From assembly GCA_000955795.1 (NCBI GenBank), contig JYOB01000018.1, positions 75,433 to 139,432 on the forward strand: DNA of 64,000 nt. The letters are read 5' to 3'. The notes below the pieces were generated by a model. It did no database searches. It was not told the origin of the DNA and saw only the letters and a program-made list of their open reading frames with translations. This DNA is from Burkholderiaceae bacterium 26 (GTDB lineage Bacteria; Pseudomonadota; Gammaproteobacteria; Burkholderiales; Burkholderiaceae). Position 1 is the first letter of the stretch; each line of letters opens with the position of its first letter. Made by a program: the position numbers and the translations under genes. Positions 17,131 through 26,536 of this stretch are shown piece after piece.

Positions 17131-18129
17131 ATGTTCTCTTTTCTCAAACGCTTGATCCTGCTGGCGATCCTGATTGTGCTGGCAGCAGTAGGCGGTGTGG
17201 TGTGGTGGGCCCAGCAACCGGTGAGCCTGTCGGCCTCGCCGCTGGAGGTGGTGATCAAACCGAACTCGAGCGTGATCTCGGTCGGCAAGCAGCTTGCCAA
17301 CGCCGGCGTCGGCGTGCAGCCGCAGTTGTTTTCGGTGCTGGCGCGCGCCACGGGCAACGCCAAGAGCCTCAAAGCCGGTGGTTATGCGCTGGAAACCGGC
17401 GCGACGCCCATGTCCATCCTCGACAAGATGGCGCGTGGCGAGGTGACGCATTACGTCGTTACTGTCATCGAGGGCTGGTCGATGCGGCAGATGCGGGCGG
17501 TGGTTGACGCAGAACCTGCGCTCAAGCACGACACCGCCGGCATGTCTGACGCAGACCTGATGCGCAAGATCGGCGCGCCCGAAACCAACCCGGAAGGCCT
17601 GTTCTTTCCAGACACCTATCTTTTTGCGCGCGGCAGCAGCGATGTGGAGCTATACCGCCACGCCTATCAGGCGATGCAGAGGCGCCTGAATGACGCCTGG
17701 GCGAAGCGCTCGCTGGATCTGCCCTACAAGACGCCGTACGAAGCGCTGACCATGGCCTCCATCATTGAGAAAGAGACTGGCCAGAAGCTGGAGCGCTCAA
17801 TGATTGCCGCCGTGTTCGTCAACCGGCTGCGAAAGAACATGCTGCTGCAGACCGATCCGACGGTCATCTATGGCCTGGGTGCCAGCTTTGACGGCAATTT
17901 GCGCAAGCGCGACTTGCAGACCGACACGCCGTACAACACGTACACGCGCACGGGCCTGCCGCCCACGCCGATCGCGTTGCCGGGCATGGCGTCGCTGCAG
18001 GCGGCGCTGAACCCGGCACCGTCGGATGCGCTGTATTTCGTGGCGCGCGGCGACGGCAGCAGCCAGTTTTCGACCAACCTGACGGACCACAACCGGGCCG
18101 TCAACAAATATCAGCGCGGCCAACCATGA
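17131..18129 (+). CDS. mltG: Endolytic murein transglycosylase MltG
   Basis: The 332-residue protein has one N-terminal membrane anchor (about 5-27) and a periplasmic YceG domain with an N-terminal LysM-like part. The catalytic Glu213 lies in ASIIEKETG, matching E. coli Glu218. MltG cleaves nascent glycan strands at the inner membrane and sets their length. The gene overlaps tmk by four bases (ATGA), so the two are translationally coupled, a conserved order in proteobacteria. Confidence 0.95.
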   Translation: MFSFLKRLILLAILIVLAAVGGVVWWAQQPVSLSASPLEVVIKPNSSVISVGKQLANAGVGVQPQLFSVLARATGNAKSLKAGGYALETGATPMSILDKMARGEVTHYVVTVIEGWSMRQMRAVVDAEPALKHDTAGMSDADLMRKIGAPETNPEGLFFPDTYLFARGSSDVELYRHAYQAMQRRLNDAWAKRSLDLPYKTPYEALTMASIIEKETGQKLERSMIAAVFVNRLRKNMLLQTDPTVIYGLGASFDGNLRKRDLQTDTPYNTYTRTGLPPTPIALPGMASLQAALNPAPSDALYFVARGDGSSQFSTNLTDHNRAVNKYQRGQP

Positions 18130-18743
18130 CCGGCAAGTTCATCACATTCGAAGGGATCGACGGCGCGGGCAAGAGCACGCACCTCGCGTGGTTTGCCCAG
18201 CAGCTGCAGGCGAAGCTCGCTCCCCAGGGCAAAAAGCTGGTCGTCACCCGTGAGCCGGGCGGCACGCCGCTGGGTGAGCGACTGCGCGAAGTGCTGCTGC
18301 ACGAGCGCATGCACCTGGAAACTGAAGCGCTGCTGATGTTCGCCAGTCGCCGCGAGCACATCGCCGAGGTGATTCAGCCCGCGCTTGACGCGGGTGACTG
18401 GGTCATTTCCGACCGCTTTACCGACGCCACGTTCGCCTATCAGGGCGGGGGCAGGGGCTTGGCAATCGACCGGCTGGAGGCGTTGGAGCGCTGGGTGCAG
18501 CAGGGTCTGCAGCCGACCAAGACCATCCTGTTCGATCTGGCCCCCGAGATTGCCGCCGCGCGCTTGGCCGATGCCCGCACGCCAGACAAGTTCGAAGCCG
18601 AGTCCGCGCAGTTCTTCCTGCGCACGCGTGCCGAATACCTGCGCCGCGCGGCAGCCGAGCCGGATCGATTTGTCGTGCTCAATGCCAACCGGGAGCGAAC
18701 CGATATCCAGAAAGACTTAGAGAATCTGCTTGCAACGCTCTGA
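18126..18743 (+). CDS. tmk: Thymidylate kinase
   Basis: The 205-residue protein phosphorylates dTMP to dTDP with ATP. P-loop [10 protein letters not shown] at 9-18, the DR motif [17 protein letters not shown] (about 97-113) and a short LID region are all present. It is translationally coupled to mltG and followed by holB after 81 bases. Confidence 0.97.
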   Translation: MTGKFITFEGIDGAGKSTHLAWFAQQLQAKLAPQGKKLVVTREPGGTPLGERLREVLLHERMHLETEALLMFASRREHIAEVIQPALDAGDWVISDRFTDATFAYQGGGRGLAIDRLEALERWVQQGLQPTKTILFDLAPEIAAARLADARTPDKFEAESAQFFLRTRAEYLRRAAAEPDRFVVLNANRERTDIQKDLENLLATL

Positions 18744-18824
18744 TTTTGCAGGCAATTTCGGATACGGAAATAATGGTTTCACGACTAGTTTTTGCATCAA
18801 CAATCTGACGCAACCCATTGATTC

Positions 18825-19835
18825 ATGATGCTTTATCCCTGGCAATCCGCTGATTGGGCCCGCCTGCAGGCCATGCGGGCCAAGTTACCGCACGCGATTC
18901 TGCTCAACGGCCAGGCAGGCACCGGCAAGCGCGACTTCGCCATGCATTTCGCGCAAGGCCTCTTATGCGATACGCCCGTCGCTGACGGCCAGCCGTGCGG
19001 CACATGCGCGGCCTGCAACTGGTTTGCGCAGGGCAATCACCCGGATTTCCACCTCGTGCGCCCCGAAGCGATGGAAGACGCGCCCGAGACCGAGAAAGAC
19101 GCCGACGGCAAGAAAAAAGCACCGAGCAAAATCATCCGCATGGAGCAGGTCCGCAACCTGATTGAGGCGGTGGGCGTCGGCACGCACCGGGCGGGGTTGC
19201 GGGTGGTGGTGCTGTATCCGCTCGATGCGTTGCAGACTGAGGGCGCCAACGCGCTGCTCAAGACGCTGGAAGAACCACCGCAGAACACCGTGTTCCTGCT
19301 GGTGACGGACCGAATCGACCGCATCCTGCCGACCATCCTGTCGCGCTGCCGGCAGTTTCCGCTGCAGCCGCCGCAGCCCGACGCCGCGCGCCAGTGGCTG
19401 GAGCAACAAGGCGTGCCACACGCGCAAAGCCTGCTGGCGGAGTTTGGCAATGCGCCGCTGGCCGCGCTGGCGGCCGCCGAGTCAGAGGACCGTCCGCTGC
19501 TGCAATTTTTGCTCGAACAGCTTGGCCAGGGCGCGAAGCTGGACGCGCTGGCCACGGCTGATCATTTACAAAAATTGTCGGTCCCGGCCGTTCTCAGTAC
19601 CATGCACCGGTGGGTCTTTGACCTGATGGCGGCGCGGTTGGCGGGGCGTCCGCGCTACTTTCCGGCGCAGCGCGATGCCTTGCAACGCTGCGCAAACACC
19701 ATCCCGCTGGATCGCCTGGAACGTTTTGCGCGTGCCTTGCCGCAACGGCGCCGAACCGAGCAACATCCGCTGGCGGCAAGGCTCGTCATCGAAAGTCTTT
19801 TGCTGGATTACCGGCAGCTCTTTCCGGCTGCCTGA
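18825..19835 (+). CDS. holB: DNA polymerase III subunit delta prime
   Basis: The 336-residue clamp-loader subunit has a Walker A-like segment GQAGTGKRDFA (about 29-39), the Cys-rich zinc module CGTCAACNWF (about 65-74) and the sensor/arginine-finger region RILPTILSRCRQF. It partners DnaX and HolA to load the beta clamp. ATGs at 18825 and 18828 are both possible starts. It belongs to the tmk-holB-pilZ-tatD block. Confidence 0.93.
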   Translation: MMLYPWQSADWARLQAMRAKLPHAILLNGQAGTGKRDFAMHFAQGLLCDTPVADGQPCGTCAACNWFAQGNHPDFHLVRPEAMEDAPETEKDADGKKKAPSKIIRMEQVRNLIEAVGVGTHRAGLRVVVLYPLDALQTEGANALLKTLEEPPQNTVFLLVTDRIDRILPTILSRCRQFPLQPPQPDAARQWLEQQGVPHAQSLLAEFGNAPLAALAAAESEDRPLLQFLLEQLGQGAKLDALATADHLQKLSVPAVLSTMHRWVFDLMAARLAGRPRYFPAQRDALQRCANTIPLDRLERFARALPQRRRTEQHPLAARLVIESLLLDYRQLFPAA

Positions 19836-19877
19836 ACCCGAACCTGCACCTGAACGTTTGCACTCTCTGGACACCCT

Positions 19878-20297
19878 GTGAGCACTGCACCTCTTCGTAC
19901 GCCCGGCACTCCTGTCACCCCTGGCACGCCCACTGCGGCTGGCACGGCTCCGGGCGCGCCGACCCGTCCGGGCATCGTGTCGCTGGCCATCAAGGATGAA
20001 GCCGGCCTGCACGCCGCCTACATGCCGTTCCTGAAGAACGGCGGTATCTTCGTGCCCACGCAACGTCCTTATCGGATCGGCGAGGAGGTCTTCCTAGTGC
20101 TGTCACTGCTGGACCGCCCGCAGAAGTATCAGGTGGCCGGCAAGGTGGCCTGGATCACCCCGGTGGGCACCCCCGCCAAGACGCCGGGCATTGGCGTGCA
20201 TCTTGGCGAAGACGAGCAGTGCCGTGTGCTGCGTCGCGTGATCGAAGAGTTGCTCGGTAAGCAGATCAACTCGCAGCGCCCGACGCAAACTCTCTGA
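19878..20297 (+). CDS. PilZ-domain protein (type IV pilus assembly / c-di-GMP family)
   Basis: The 139-residue protein starts at GTG 19878. Residues about 8-30 are a Thr-Pro-Gly-rich low-complexity stretch (TPGTPVTPGTPT), not seen in the usual 115-residue PilZ protein. The PilZ beta-barrel follows (about 31-120). The c-di-GMP-binding RxxxR motif is not obvious, as in PilZ proper of Pseudomonas and Xanthomonas, which works in twitching motility by protein contacts. The holB-pilZ-tatD order is conserved. Confidence is high for the fold, lower for c-di-GMP binding. Confidence 0.88.
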   Translation: MSTAPLRTPGTPVTPGTPTAAGTAPGAPTRPGIVSLAIKDEAGLHAAYMPFLKNGGIFVPTQRPYRIGEEVFLVLSLLDRPQKYQVAGKVAWITPVGTPAKTPGIGVHLGEDEQCRVLRRVIEELLGKQINSQRPTQTL

Positions 20298-20349
20298 TTC
20301 TTTCCTGATACGGCGCAAGAAATTTGCGGCGTAAATTACTGATTATTCG

Positions 20350-21153
20350 ATGTTTGTTGATTCTCACTGCCACATCAACTTTCCCGACCTGCGCGCGCGC
20401 CTGCCTGAGCTGCTGACGCGCATGCGCGAGAACCGCGTTACCCATGCGCTGTGCATTTCCGTCACGCTGGAAGATTTTCCGAGCGTGCTGGAGATTGCCG
20501 AGCAGGAGCCCAACGTGTATGCGACCGTGGGCGTGCATCCCGATGCCGAAGCGGATGTTGAAGAAGGCAGATCCATTGAAGAGCCCACGCTGGAGCGTCT
20601 GCTGACCCTTGCTGATCACCCGCGCGTGGTCGGCATTGGCGAGACCGGTCTCGACTATTACCGCTTGGGTGACCGCACCGTGGCCGACATGGAATGGCAG
20701 CGCGACCGCTTTCGCACGCATATTCGCGCGTCGAAGCAGACCGGCAAGCCGCTGGTGATCCATACACGCTCGTCGGCCGACGACACGCTGGCCATCATGC
20801 GCGAAGAGGGCGCGGACGCCGCTCGCGGCGTCATGCATTGCTTTACCGAGACCTGGGACGTGGCCAAGGCCGCGCTGGACCTGGGGTTCTATATCTCCTT
20901 CTCGGGCATCGTGACGTTCAAGAACGCGGTGGATCTGCAGGAAACCGCCAAGAAAGTGCCGCTGGACCGCATGCTGATCGAGACTGACTCGCCGTACCTT
21001 GCGCCGGTGCCGTTCCGCGGCAAGACTAACGAGCCGGCGTATGTGCGCCACGTGGGCGAATTCCTGGCGACGCTGCGTGGCGAACCGCTGGAGCGCATCG
21101 CAGGTGTAACAACAGAGAATTTCTTCAATCTATTCAATGCAATACAGCGATAA
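20350..21153 (+). CDS. TatD-family metal-dependent DNase
   Basis: The 267-residue TIM-barrel hydrolase has metal ligands His6 and His8 (DSHCHINFPD), Glu about 99 (GIGETGLDYY), His about 137 and about 160 (HTRSSADD, HCFTE), and a late Asp (ETDSPYLAP). Relatives are 3'-5' exonucleases in DNA repair and RNA quality control. The ankyrin gene begins within or right after its 3' end, suggesting coupled translation. Confidence 0.93.
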   Translation: MFVDSHCHINFPDLRARLPELLTRMRENRVTHALCISVTLEDFPSVLEIAEQEPNVYATVGVHPDAEADVEEGRSIEEPTLERLLTLADHPRVVGIGETGLDYYRLGDRTVADMEWQRDRFRTHIRASKQTGKPLVIHTRSSADDTLAIMREEGADAARGVMHCFTETWDVAKAALDLGFYISFSGIVTFKNAVDLQETAKKVPLDRMLIETDSPYLAPVPFRGKTNEPAYVRHVGEFLATLRGEPLERIAGVTTENFFNLFNAIQR

Positions 21154-21163
21154 CTTGACGCAA

Positions 21164-21982
21164 ATGATGAACAAGATCGCGCTGGCTGCGGCGCTGACGA
21201 TGGCGTTGTCAGGCGCAGCATTCGCCACGCCGCAGGACGATCTTCGCAACGCCGTCGAGTACAACCGCCCGGCGCTGGTGCAGAAGTACATTGCGCAGGG
21301 CGTAGACCCGAACTTGAATACGCGCGATGGCACGCCGCTGCTTGTGGATGCGCTCAAGGACAAGAACATTGAGGTGGCCGAGGCGCTCATCCGCGCCAAG
21401 AACATCGATTTCGAGCGCACCAACGCCGCCGGCGAAAACGCGCTGATGATGGCCGCCTACCAGGGCCTGCTGCCCATCGTGAAGCTGCTGGTGGAAACCT
21501 ACGACGTGGAGGTCAACAAGACCGGCTGGACCGCGCTGCATTACGCCGCCACCAACGGGTATGACGACATTGTCAAATACCTGCTCGACCACGCGGCCTA
21601 TATCGATGCGGAAAGCCCCAACGCGAGCACGCCGCTGATGATGGCGGCCATGGGCGGGCACATCACGACCGTCAAGCTGCTGCTGGACGAGGGCGCCGAC
21701 ATGAACCTGCGCAACCAGCAGAAGATGGACGTGATCGACTTCGCCAAGCGGTATCACCAGGATGAAATTGCTGCGGGGTTGGAGTCTCGTCGGCGCAAGC
21801 TGGCGGCGCAGGCCGGCCAGCCAGCTCCGGCGGCTGGCCCTCAGCCTGCCAAGGCAAGCGCGCCGGATGCACCAACGCCAATGCCGATGCCGGCACCCAA
21901 ACGGGACGCAGCGGCACCCAGCCCGGCTGGTCAGGATACGATCGGCACACCCACCAACATGCTGTTTGACAGCAATCGCTAG
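21164..21982 (+). CDS. Exported ankyrin-repeat protein
   Basis: The 272-residue protein begins with a Sec signal peptide (MMNKIALAAALTMALSGAAFA). Four to five ankyrin repeats follow (about 25-200; GENALMMAAYQGLLPIVKLL, TALHYAATNGYDDIVKYLL, TPLMMAAMGGHITTVKLLL), then a Pro/Ala-rich tail with MPMPAP. A periplasmic binding role is likely; partner unknown. The start at 21164 gives a clean signal peptide, while the in-frame ATG at 21137 overlaps tatD by 17 bases. Its position after tatD is usual in Ralstonia and Cupriavidus. Confidence 0.88.
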   Translation: MMNKIALAAALTMALSGAAFATPQDDLRNAVEYNRPALVQKYIAQGVDPNLNTRDGTPLLVDALKDKNIEVAEALIRAKNIDFERTNAAGENALMMAAYQGLLPIVKLLVETYDVEVNKTGWTALHYAATNGYDDIVKYLLDHAAYIDAESPNASTPLMMAAMGGHITTVKLLLDEGADMNLRNQQKMDVIDFAKRYHQDEIAAGLESRRRKLAAQAGQPAPAAGPQPAKASAPDAPTPMPMPAPKRDAAAPSPAGQDTIGTPTNMLFDSNR

Positions 21983-22043
21983 ACGCTAGACGCGCGGCCT
22001 GAATGGCGCGGCAATTGAGCCTCGGTGCCGGTTGTGATGCGCC

Positions 22044-23342
22044 TCACGCCCGCCGCGCCAGCCGCACCCCGGTGAACTGCCACCGCTGGTGCGGATAGAA
22101 GAAGTTGCGGTACGTCGCCCGCAGATGCCCCTCGGGCGACACGCACGATCCGCCACGCAGCACCATCTGGCTGCACATGAACTTGCCGTTGTATTCACCC
22201 ACGGCCCCTTCGGCCGGCTCAAAGCCCGGGTACGGTCCATAAGGGCTGGCGGTCCATTCCCACACATCACCGAACAGTTGACGCAGGCTGCCGGCCTCGG
22301 CGATGCCGTGGTCGGGCAACGGCCGTAGCGCGCCCCGTCCGGCGAAATTGCCTTGCACGGGCAGACCTTCTGCGGCGTGCTCCCATTCGGCTTCAGTCGG
22401 CAGGCGGGCGCCGGCCCAGCGGGCGTAGGCGTCGGCCTCATAAAAGCTGACGTGCGTGACGGGCGCATCCAGATCCACCGGCTGCAGGCCGTGCAGCGAC
22501 ATCTGCTGCCAGCCTTCGGCTTCGTCGATGCCGGCGCGCCAGTAGAGCGGGGCATCAATGCCTTCGCGCTGCACCCACGCCCAGCCGTCGGACAGCCACA
22601 GGGTTGGCTGCCGATAACCGCCGTCCTGCATGAAGGCGAGCCACTCGCGGTTGGTGACAGGATGCGTGGCCAATGCATAAGGCTCCAGCCAGACGGTGTG
22701 GCGCGGACCTTCGCAATCGAACATGAACCCCGTATCGGACTCGGTTTTGCCGATCTGCACAGCGCCGCCCTGGAAGCTGACCCAGCCCGGTTGCGCGGGC
22801 GCCGCATGCACGCGCGGCGGCGGTGCGTCGGCATAGGCCGGGCATAGCGGGTTCTGTGCGAACAAGTGGAGCAGATCGGTCAGCAGCAACTCCTGATGTT
22901 GCTGCTCGTGGTGCAGGCCGAGCGTCACCAGGCGGGCGAGGTCATCGGTTACACCATCCGCCAGCAAGCGCTGCATGGCCGCATCAACGTGGGCGCGATA
23001 GGCTCGCACCTCACCGAGCGTGGGGCGGGTGAGCATGCCGCGGTGCGGGCGCGGGTGCCGTGCACCCACGGTCTCGTAATACGAATTGAACAGGTAGCGG
23101 TAGCGCGCATCCGGCGAGCGATAGCCCGGTACGTTCGGGCCCAGGATGAATTCTTCGAAAAACCACGTCGTATGGGCCAGATGCCATTTGGCGGGGCTGG
23201 CGTCATCCATGGATTGGACGGTGGCATCGGCGTCCGACAATGGCGCGGCCAAGGCCAGGGATTGCGAGCGGACCACGCCGTAGTGTTGCATCAGCGCGGG
23301 CAGGGCGGTGGTCGGCACATCGAAAACGGGCGATACACGCAT
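22044..23342 (-). CDS. egtB: Ergothioneine biosynthesis protein EgtB (sulfoxide synthase)
   Basis: The 432-residue protein has an N-terminal DinB-like domain with iron ligands His54 (KWHLAH) and His145-x3-His149-x-Glu151 (HEQQHQE), and a C-terminal formylglycine-generating-enzyme-like domain (about 190-430; LPTEAEWEHAA, VWEWTASPY, VLRGGS). EgtB joins hercynine to a cysteine or gamma-glutamyl-cysteine thiol with O2 and non-haem iron. The start at 23342 is chosen because the family begins here; 121 extra upstream codons have non-coding character. No egtD methyltransferase is adjacent, which is unusual. It converges on the ankyrin gene. Confidence 0.9.
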   Translation of the reverse strand: MRVSPVFDVPTTALPALMQHYGVVRSQSLALAAPLSDADATVQSMDDASPAKWHLAHTTWFFEEFILGPNVPGYRSPDARYRYLFNSYYETVGARHPRPHRGMLTRPTLGEVRAYRAHVDAAMQRLLADGVTDDLARLVTLGLHHEQQHQELLLTDLLHLFAQNPLCPAYADAPPPRVHAAPAQPGWVSFQGGAVQIGKTESDTGFMFDCEGPRHTVWLEPYALATHPVTNREWLAFMQDGGYRQPTLWLSDGWAWVQREGIDAPLYWRAGIDEAEGWQQMSLHGLQPVDLDAPVTHVSFYEADAYARWAGARLPTEAEWEHAAEGLPVQGNFAGRGALRPLPDHGIAEAGSLRQLFGDVWEWTASPYGPYPGFEPAEGAVGEYNGKFMCSQMVLRGGSCVSPEGHLRATYRNFFYPHQRWQFTGVRLARRA

Positions 23343-23479
23343 GGTGTCTCCAGAGCAGGCAGCGAGAACAGCACAGCAGCAAGTGGGCCATGCCGCCGCG
23401 CACGCATTGGCGCACGCCGCTTGCCCATTTTCGTAAGAAGCATATGCGAGCTTTGTAACTTTGCCACGCACAACACCGG

Positions 23480-23517
23480 CGATGCTGCATTGCGGCGACG
23501 GCTGCACTGCAGCATCG
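23480..23517. promoter_or_regulatory. Perfect 10-bp inverted repeat between egtB and the lacI-type gene
   Basis: CGATGCTGCA (23480-23489) and TGCAGCATCG (23508-23517) pair perfectly around 18 bases. It lies in the 241-base divergent gap, upstream of both genes. It could be an operator or a hairpin; no function is assigned. Confidence 0.45.
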
Positions 23518-23552
23518 ATTGTCATGAAATAGTCACTGCGCGCACCTAGGAT

Positions 23553-23566
23553 GTAAACGTTTACAA
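23553..23566. promoter_or_regulatory. LacI-family operator
   Basis: TGTAAACGTTTACA is a perfect 14-bp palindrome with the central CG typical of LacI/GalR operators. It ends 17 bases before the GTG of the LacI-type gene, so autoregulation of the whole regulator-transporter operon is likely. Confidence 0.75.
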
Positions 23567-23583
23567 ATTCCAGGGGGCACGCA

Positions 23584-24654
23584 GTGGGCAGCAGCATCAA
23601 GGACGTGGCGACGCATGCCGGCATTTCGATTGCCACGGTATCGCGGGCGGTCAACACGCCAGAGCGGGTGAGCGCATCGACGCTGGCCCGTGTGCAGGCC
23701 GCCATGGATGCGCTTCACTACCGCCCGAACGCGCTGGGCCGCCAGCTGCGCGCCGAGCGTACAGGCTTGCTGGGCGTGGTGCTGCCGTCGCTGGCCAACC
23801 CCGTATTTGCCGAATGCATGCAGGGCATCGAGGAAGCCGCGTCCATCACGGGCCAGCGCGTGATGCTCATGACGACCGCCTACGACCGCGAGCGTGAAGC
23901 CCGCGCCATCGAGACCATGCTCGAGCAACGCGTCGACGGCCTGATCCTGACCGTGGCCGATGCCGCCGCCAATCCGCATCTCGATCGCCTCGACGCCGAG
24001 CGTGTGCCTTACGTGCTCGTCTACAACGACACGGTCGGCCAGGCGCGCATTCCTGCCCGCTGCTGCGTAACGGTCGATAACCGGGCGGCCGCGCGCGACG
24101 CCATTCGTGCGTTGCTCGCGCAGGGGCATCGTCAGATCCGCATGCTCACTGGCACGCTGGCGGCGTCGGACCGTGCGGCGCTGCGTCACGACGGCTACCG
24201 CGAAGCGCTGGAAGCGGCCGGCATTGCGCCGCAGCCGCCCGTCGAAATTGATTTCAATGCCGATGCCATGCTGCCCGCCGAGCTGGCCCGCCTGCTGGCC
24301 CCGCCGCGCCCGACCGCCATTTTCTGCAGCAACGACCGCCTTGCGCTGCTCACGATCCGCTCGCTGCGCGAGATGGGCCTGCGCGTGCCTGAAGACGTGA
24401 GCGTGGTCGGCTTCGATGGCCTGGCGATGGGGCAGTGGCTTTCGCCCACGCTTGCGACGGTGGCGCAGCCGCATCGCCGGATCGGCACCGACGCAGCCAT
24501 GGCACTGGCTCGCCGCATCACCGGCGAGGCGGTGCCCTCGATTACGTTGCCGCACCGTCTGCTGGCGGGCGGCACGCTGGCCCGTGCGCCGGCTGAAGCG
24601 TCTCTCTCCGTTGTTTCTTCCCTCACGTCTGATACGCAAGGAGCGTCTCGATGA
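23584..24654 (+). CDS. LacI-family transcriptional regulator
   Basis: The 356-residue protein starts at GTG 23584. It has an N-terminal LacI helix-turn-helix (about 4-50; IKDVATHAGISIATVSRAVN, then the hinge YRPNALGRQLR) and a periplasmic-binding-like effector domain. A matching operator lies 17 bases upstream. The stop overlaps the start of the solute-binding protein gene (ATGA at 24651), so it is the first gene of the ABC operon and its regulator. Confidence 0.92.
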   Translation: MGSSIKDVATHAGISIATVSRAVNTPERVSASTLARVQAAMDALHYRPNALGRQLRAERTGLLGVVLPSLANPVFAECMQGIEEAASITGQRVMLMTTAYDREREARAIETMLEQRVDGLILTVADAAANPHLDRLDAERVPYVLVYNDTVGQARIPARCCVTVDNRAAARDAIRALLAQGHRQIRMLTGTLAASDRAALRHDGYREALEAAGIAPQPPVEIDFNADAMLPAELARLLAPPRPTAIFCSNDRLALLTIRSLREMGLRVPEDVSVVGFDGLAMGQWLSPTLATVAQPHRRIGTDAAMALARRITGEAVPSITLPHRLLAGGTLARAPAEASLSVVSSLTSDTQGASR

Positions 24655-25682
24655 AACGTCTCGTTCAATGGCTGCGCGCGTGCGGCCTCGTGGCTGCCGG
24701 CGCATTTGCCGTCGCTGCGCCGGTGCAAGCCCAATCGGCCGGCCAGCAAGTCGCCATCTGCTACAACTGCCCGCCCGAATGGGCCGACTGGGCCAGCCAG
24801 ATCAAGGCCATCAAGGAAAAGACCGGCATCACCGTGCCGTTCGACAACAAGAATTCCGGCCAGGCCATCGCGCAGATGCTGGCAGAGAAATCGCACCCCG
24901 TGGCTGACGTGGCCTACCTGGGCATCACGTCCGCGTATCAGGCCAAGGAGAAAGGCCTGGTCACCAACTACAAGCCCAAGCACTGGGAAGACATCCCGGC
25001 CGGCATGAAAGACCCGGATGGCGCGTTTTTCTCGATCCACTCCGGCACGCTGGGCTTCTTCGTCAACAAGGACGCATTGGAAGGCAAGCCCGTGCCGCGC
25101 TCCTGGAAAGACCTGCTCAAGCCCGAATACAAGGGCATGGTCGGCTACCTGGACCCGAGCAGCGCCTTCGTCGGCTACGTGGGCGCCGTGGCGGTCAACC
25201 AGGCGCTGGGCGGCACGCTCGACAACTTCGGTCCGGCCATCGAGTGGTTCAAGCAGTTGAAGAAGAACGCGCCGATCGTGCCGAAGCAGACCGCCTACGC
25301 ACGCGTCGTGGCAGGCGAAATCCCCATCCTGCTCGACTACGACTTCAACGCCTATCGCGCCAAGTACAAGGATCACGCGAACGTGGAATTCGTGATCCCG
25401 CAAGAAGGCACGATTGCCGTGCCGTATGTGATGAGCCTGACGGCCGGCGCACCGCATGTCGAGAACGCCAAGAAGGTGCTCGATTTTGTGCTGTCGGATG
25501 AAGGCCAGACGCTGTGGGCCAACGCCTACCTGCGCCCGGTGCGCGCCAGCGCCATGAGCAAGGAAGCCGCCTCGCGTTTCCTGCCGGCCAGCGAATACGC
25601 CCGCGCAAAGACGGTCGACTTCAACAAGATGGCAGCCGGCCAGCAGGCGTTTGGCACCCGTTACCTGAACGAGGTCCGCTGA
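24651..25682 (+). CDS. ABC transporter periplasmic solute-binding protein, family 1
   Basis: The 343-residue protein has a Sec signal peptide ending near VQAQS (about 28-32). The mature part has the two-lobed fold of family 1 binding proteins that carry iron(III), polyamines or 2-aminoethylphosphonate (VADVAYLGITSA, then YDFNAYRAKY and SDEGQTLWANAYLRPVR). No lipobox is seen. Two permeases, an ATPase and a phosphodiesterase follow with overlapping ends, so the ligand may be an organophosphate; iron is less likely because the canonical paired Tyr residues are not obvious. Confidence 0.88.
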   Translation: MKRLVQWLRACGLVAAGAFAVAAPVQAQSAGQQVAICYNCPPEWADWASQIKAIKEKTGITVPFDNKNSGQAIAQMLAEKSHPVADVAYLGITSAYQAKEKGLVTNYKPKHWEDIPAGMKDPDGAFFSIHSGTLGFFVNKDALEGKPVPRSWKDLLKPEYKGMVGYLDPSSAFVGYVGAVAVNQALGGTLDNFGPAIEWFKQLKKNAPIVPKQTAYARVVAGEIPILLDYDFNAYRAKYKDHANVEFVIPQEGTIAVPYVMSLTAGAPHVENAKKVLDFVLSDEGQTLWANAYLRPVRASAMSKEAASRFLPASEYARAKTVDFNKMAAGQQAFGTRYLNEVR

Positions 25683-25684
25683 GC

Positions 25685-26536
25685 ATGAGCACCGTCACCC
25701 GAACCACCTTGCCCGACGATGCGGTATTGCCCGCACGGTGGCGGGTGGCGTTGCTGGCGCCGGCAGTTGCACTGTTCTGCGCGTTCTGGCTGCTGCCGAT
25801 GGCCGCGTTGCTGCGTGTGAGCGGCAGCGATGGCCTGATCGCCACATACACGGCCGCGCTGACCACGTCGCGCTATCTGAGCAGCCTGTTCTCGACGGTG
25901 GTGCTGTCGGCGGCGGTCACGCTGGCGACGCTCATTCTCTCGACCATCGCCGGGCTCTTTCTGGTGCGCCACAACGTGCCGGGCAAGCGGATGATTACCG
26001 CCATGCTGACGTTTCCGCTGGCGTTTCCAGGCGTGGTGGTCGGCTTCATGGTGATTCTGCTGGCGGGCCGCCAAGGCCTGCTGGGCGACGTCACGCACAA
26101 GCTGGTCGGAGAGAAATGGGTGTTCGCTTATTCCATCGGCGGCCTCTTTCTCGGTTACCTGTATTTCTCGATTCCGCGCGTGGTGCTGACGGTCATGGCA
26201 GCGGCGGAAAAGCTCGATCGTTCATTGGAAGAAGCGGCGCGCTCGCTGGGCGCATCGTCGTGGCAGGTCACGCGCGATGTGCTGGTGCCGGGCCTGGCGC
26301 CCGCACTTATCGCCTCCGGCGCCATCTGTTTTGCCACGTCGATGGGCGCGTTCGGTACGGCCTTCACGCTCGCCACCGACATCGACGTTTTGCCGATGAC
26401 GATCTATACCGAGTTCACGCTCAACGCGGGTATTGCGATGGCGGCAGCGCTGTCGGTGGTGCTTGGCGTCGTGACGTGGCTGGTGCTGGCGATTGCGCGT
26501 ACGGCGGCTGGCGGACAAGCGGGGGCGGCAGCATGA
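25685..26536 (+). CDS. ABC transporter permease (first)
   Basis: The 283-residue inner-membrane protein has about six hydrophobic segments and the permease EAA loop near 185-205 (EEAARSLGASSWQVTRDVLV), which contacts the ATPase. The ATG at 25685 lies two bases after the binding-protein stop. It ends by overlapping the second permease gene (ATGA at 26533). It belongs to the PotB/CysU-like permease family paired with family 1 binding proteins. Confidence 0.9.
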   Translation: MSTVTRTTLPDDAVLPARWRVALLAPAVALFCAFWLLPMAALLRVSGSDGLIATYTAALTTSRYLSSLFSTVVLSAAVTLATLILSTIAGLFLVRHNVPGKRMITAMLTFPLAFPGVVVGFMVILLAGRQGLLGDVTHKLVGEKWVFAYSIGGLFLGYLYFSIPRVVLTVMAAAEKLDRSLEEAARSLGASSWQVTRDVLVPGLAPALIASGAICFATSMGAFGTAFTLATDIDVLPMTIYTEFTLNAGIAMAAALSVVLGVVTWLVLAIARTAAGGQAGAAA

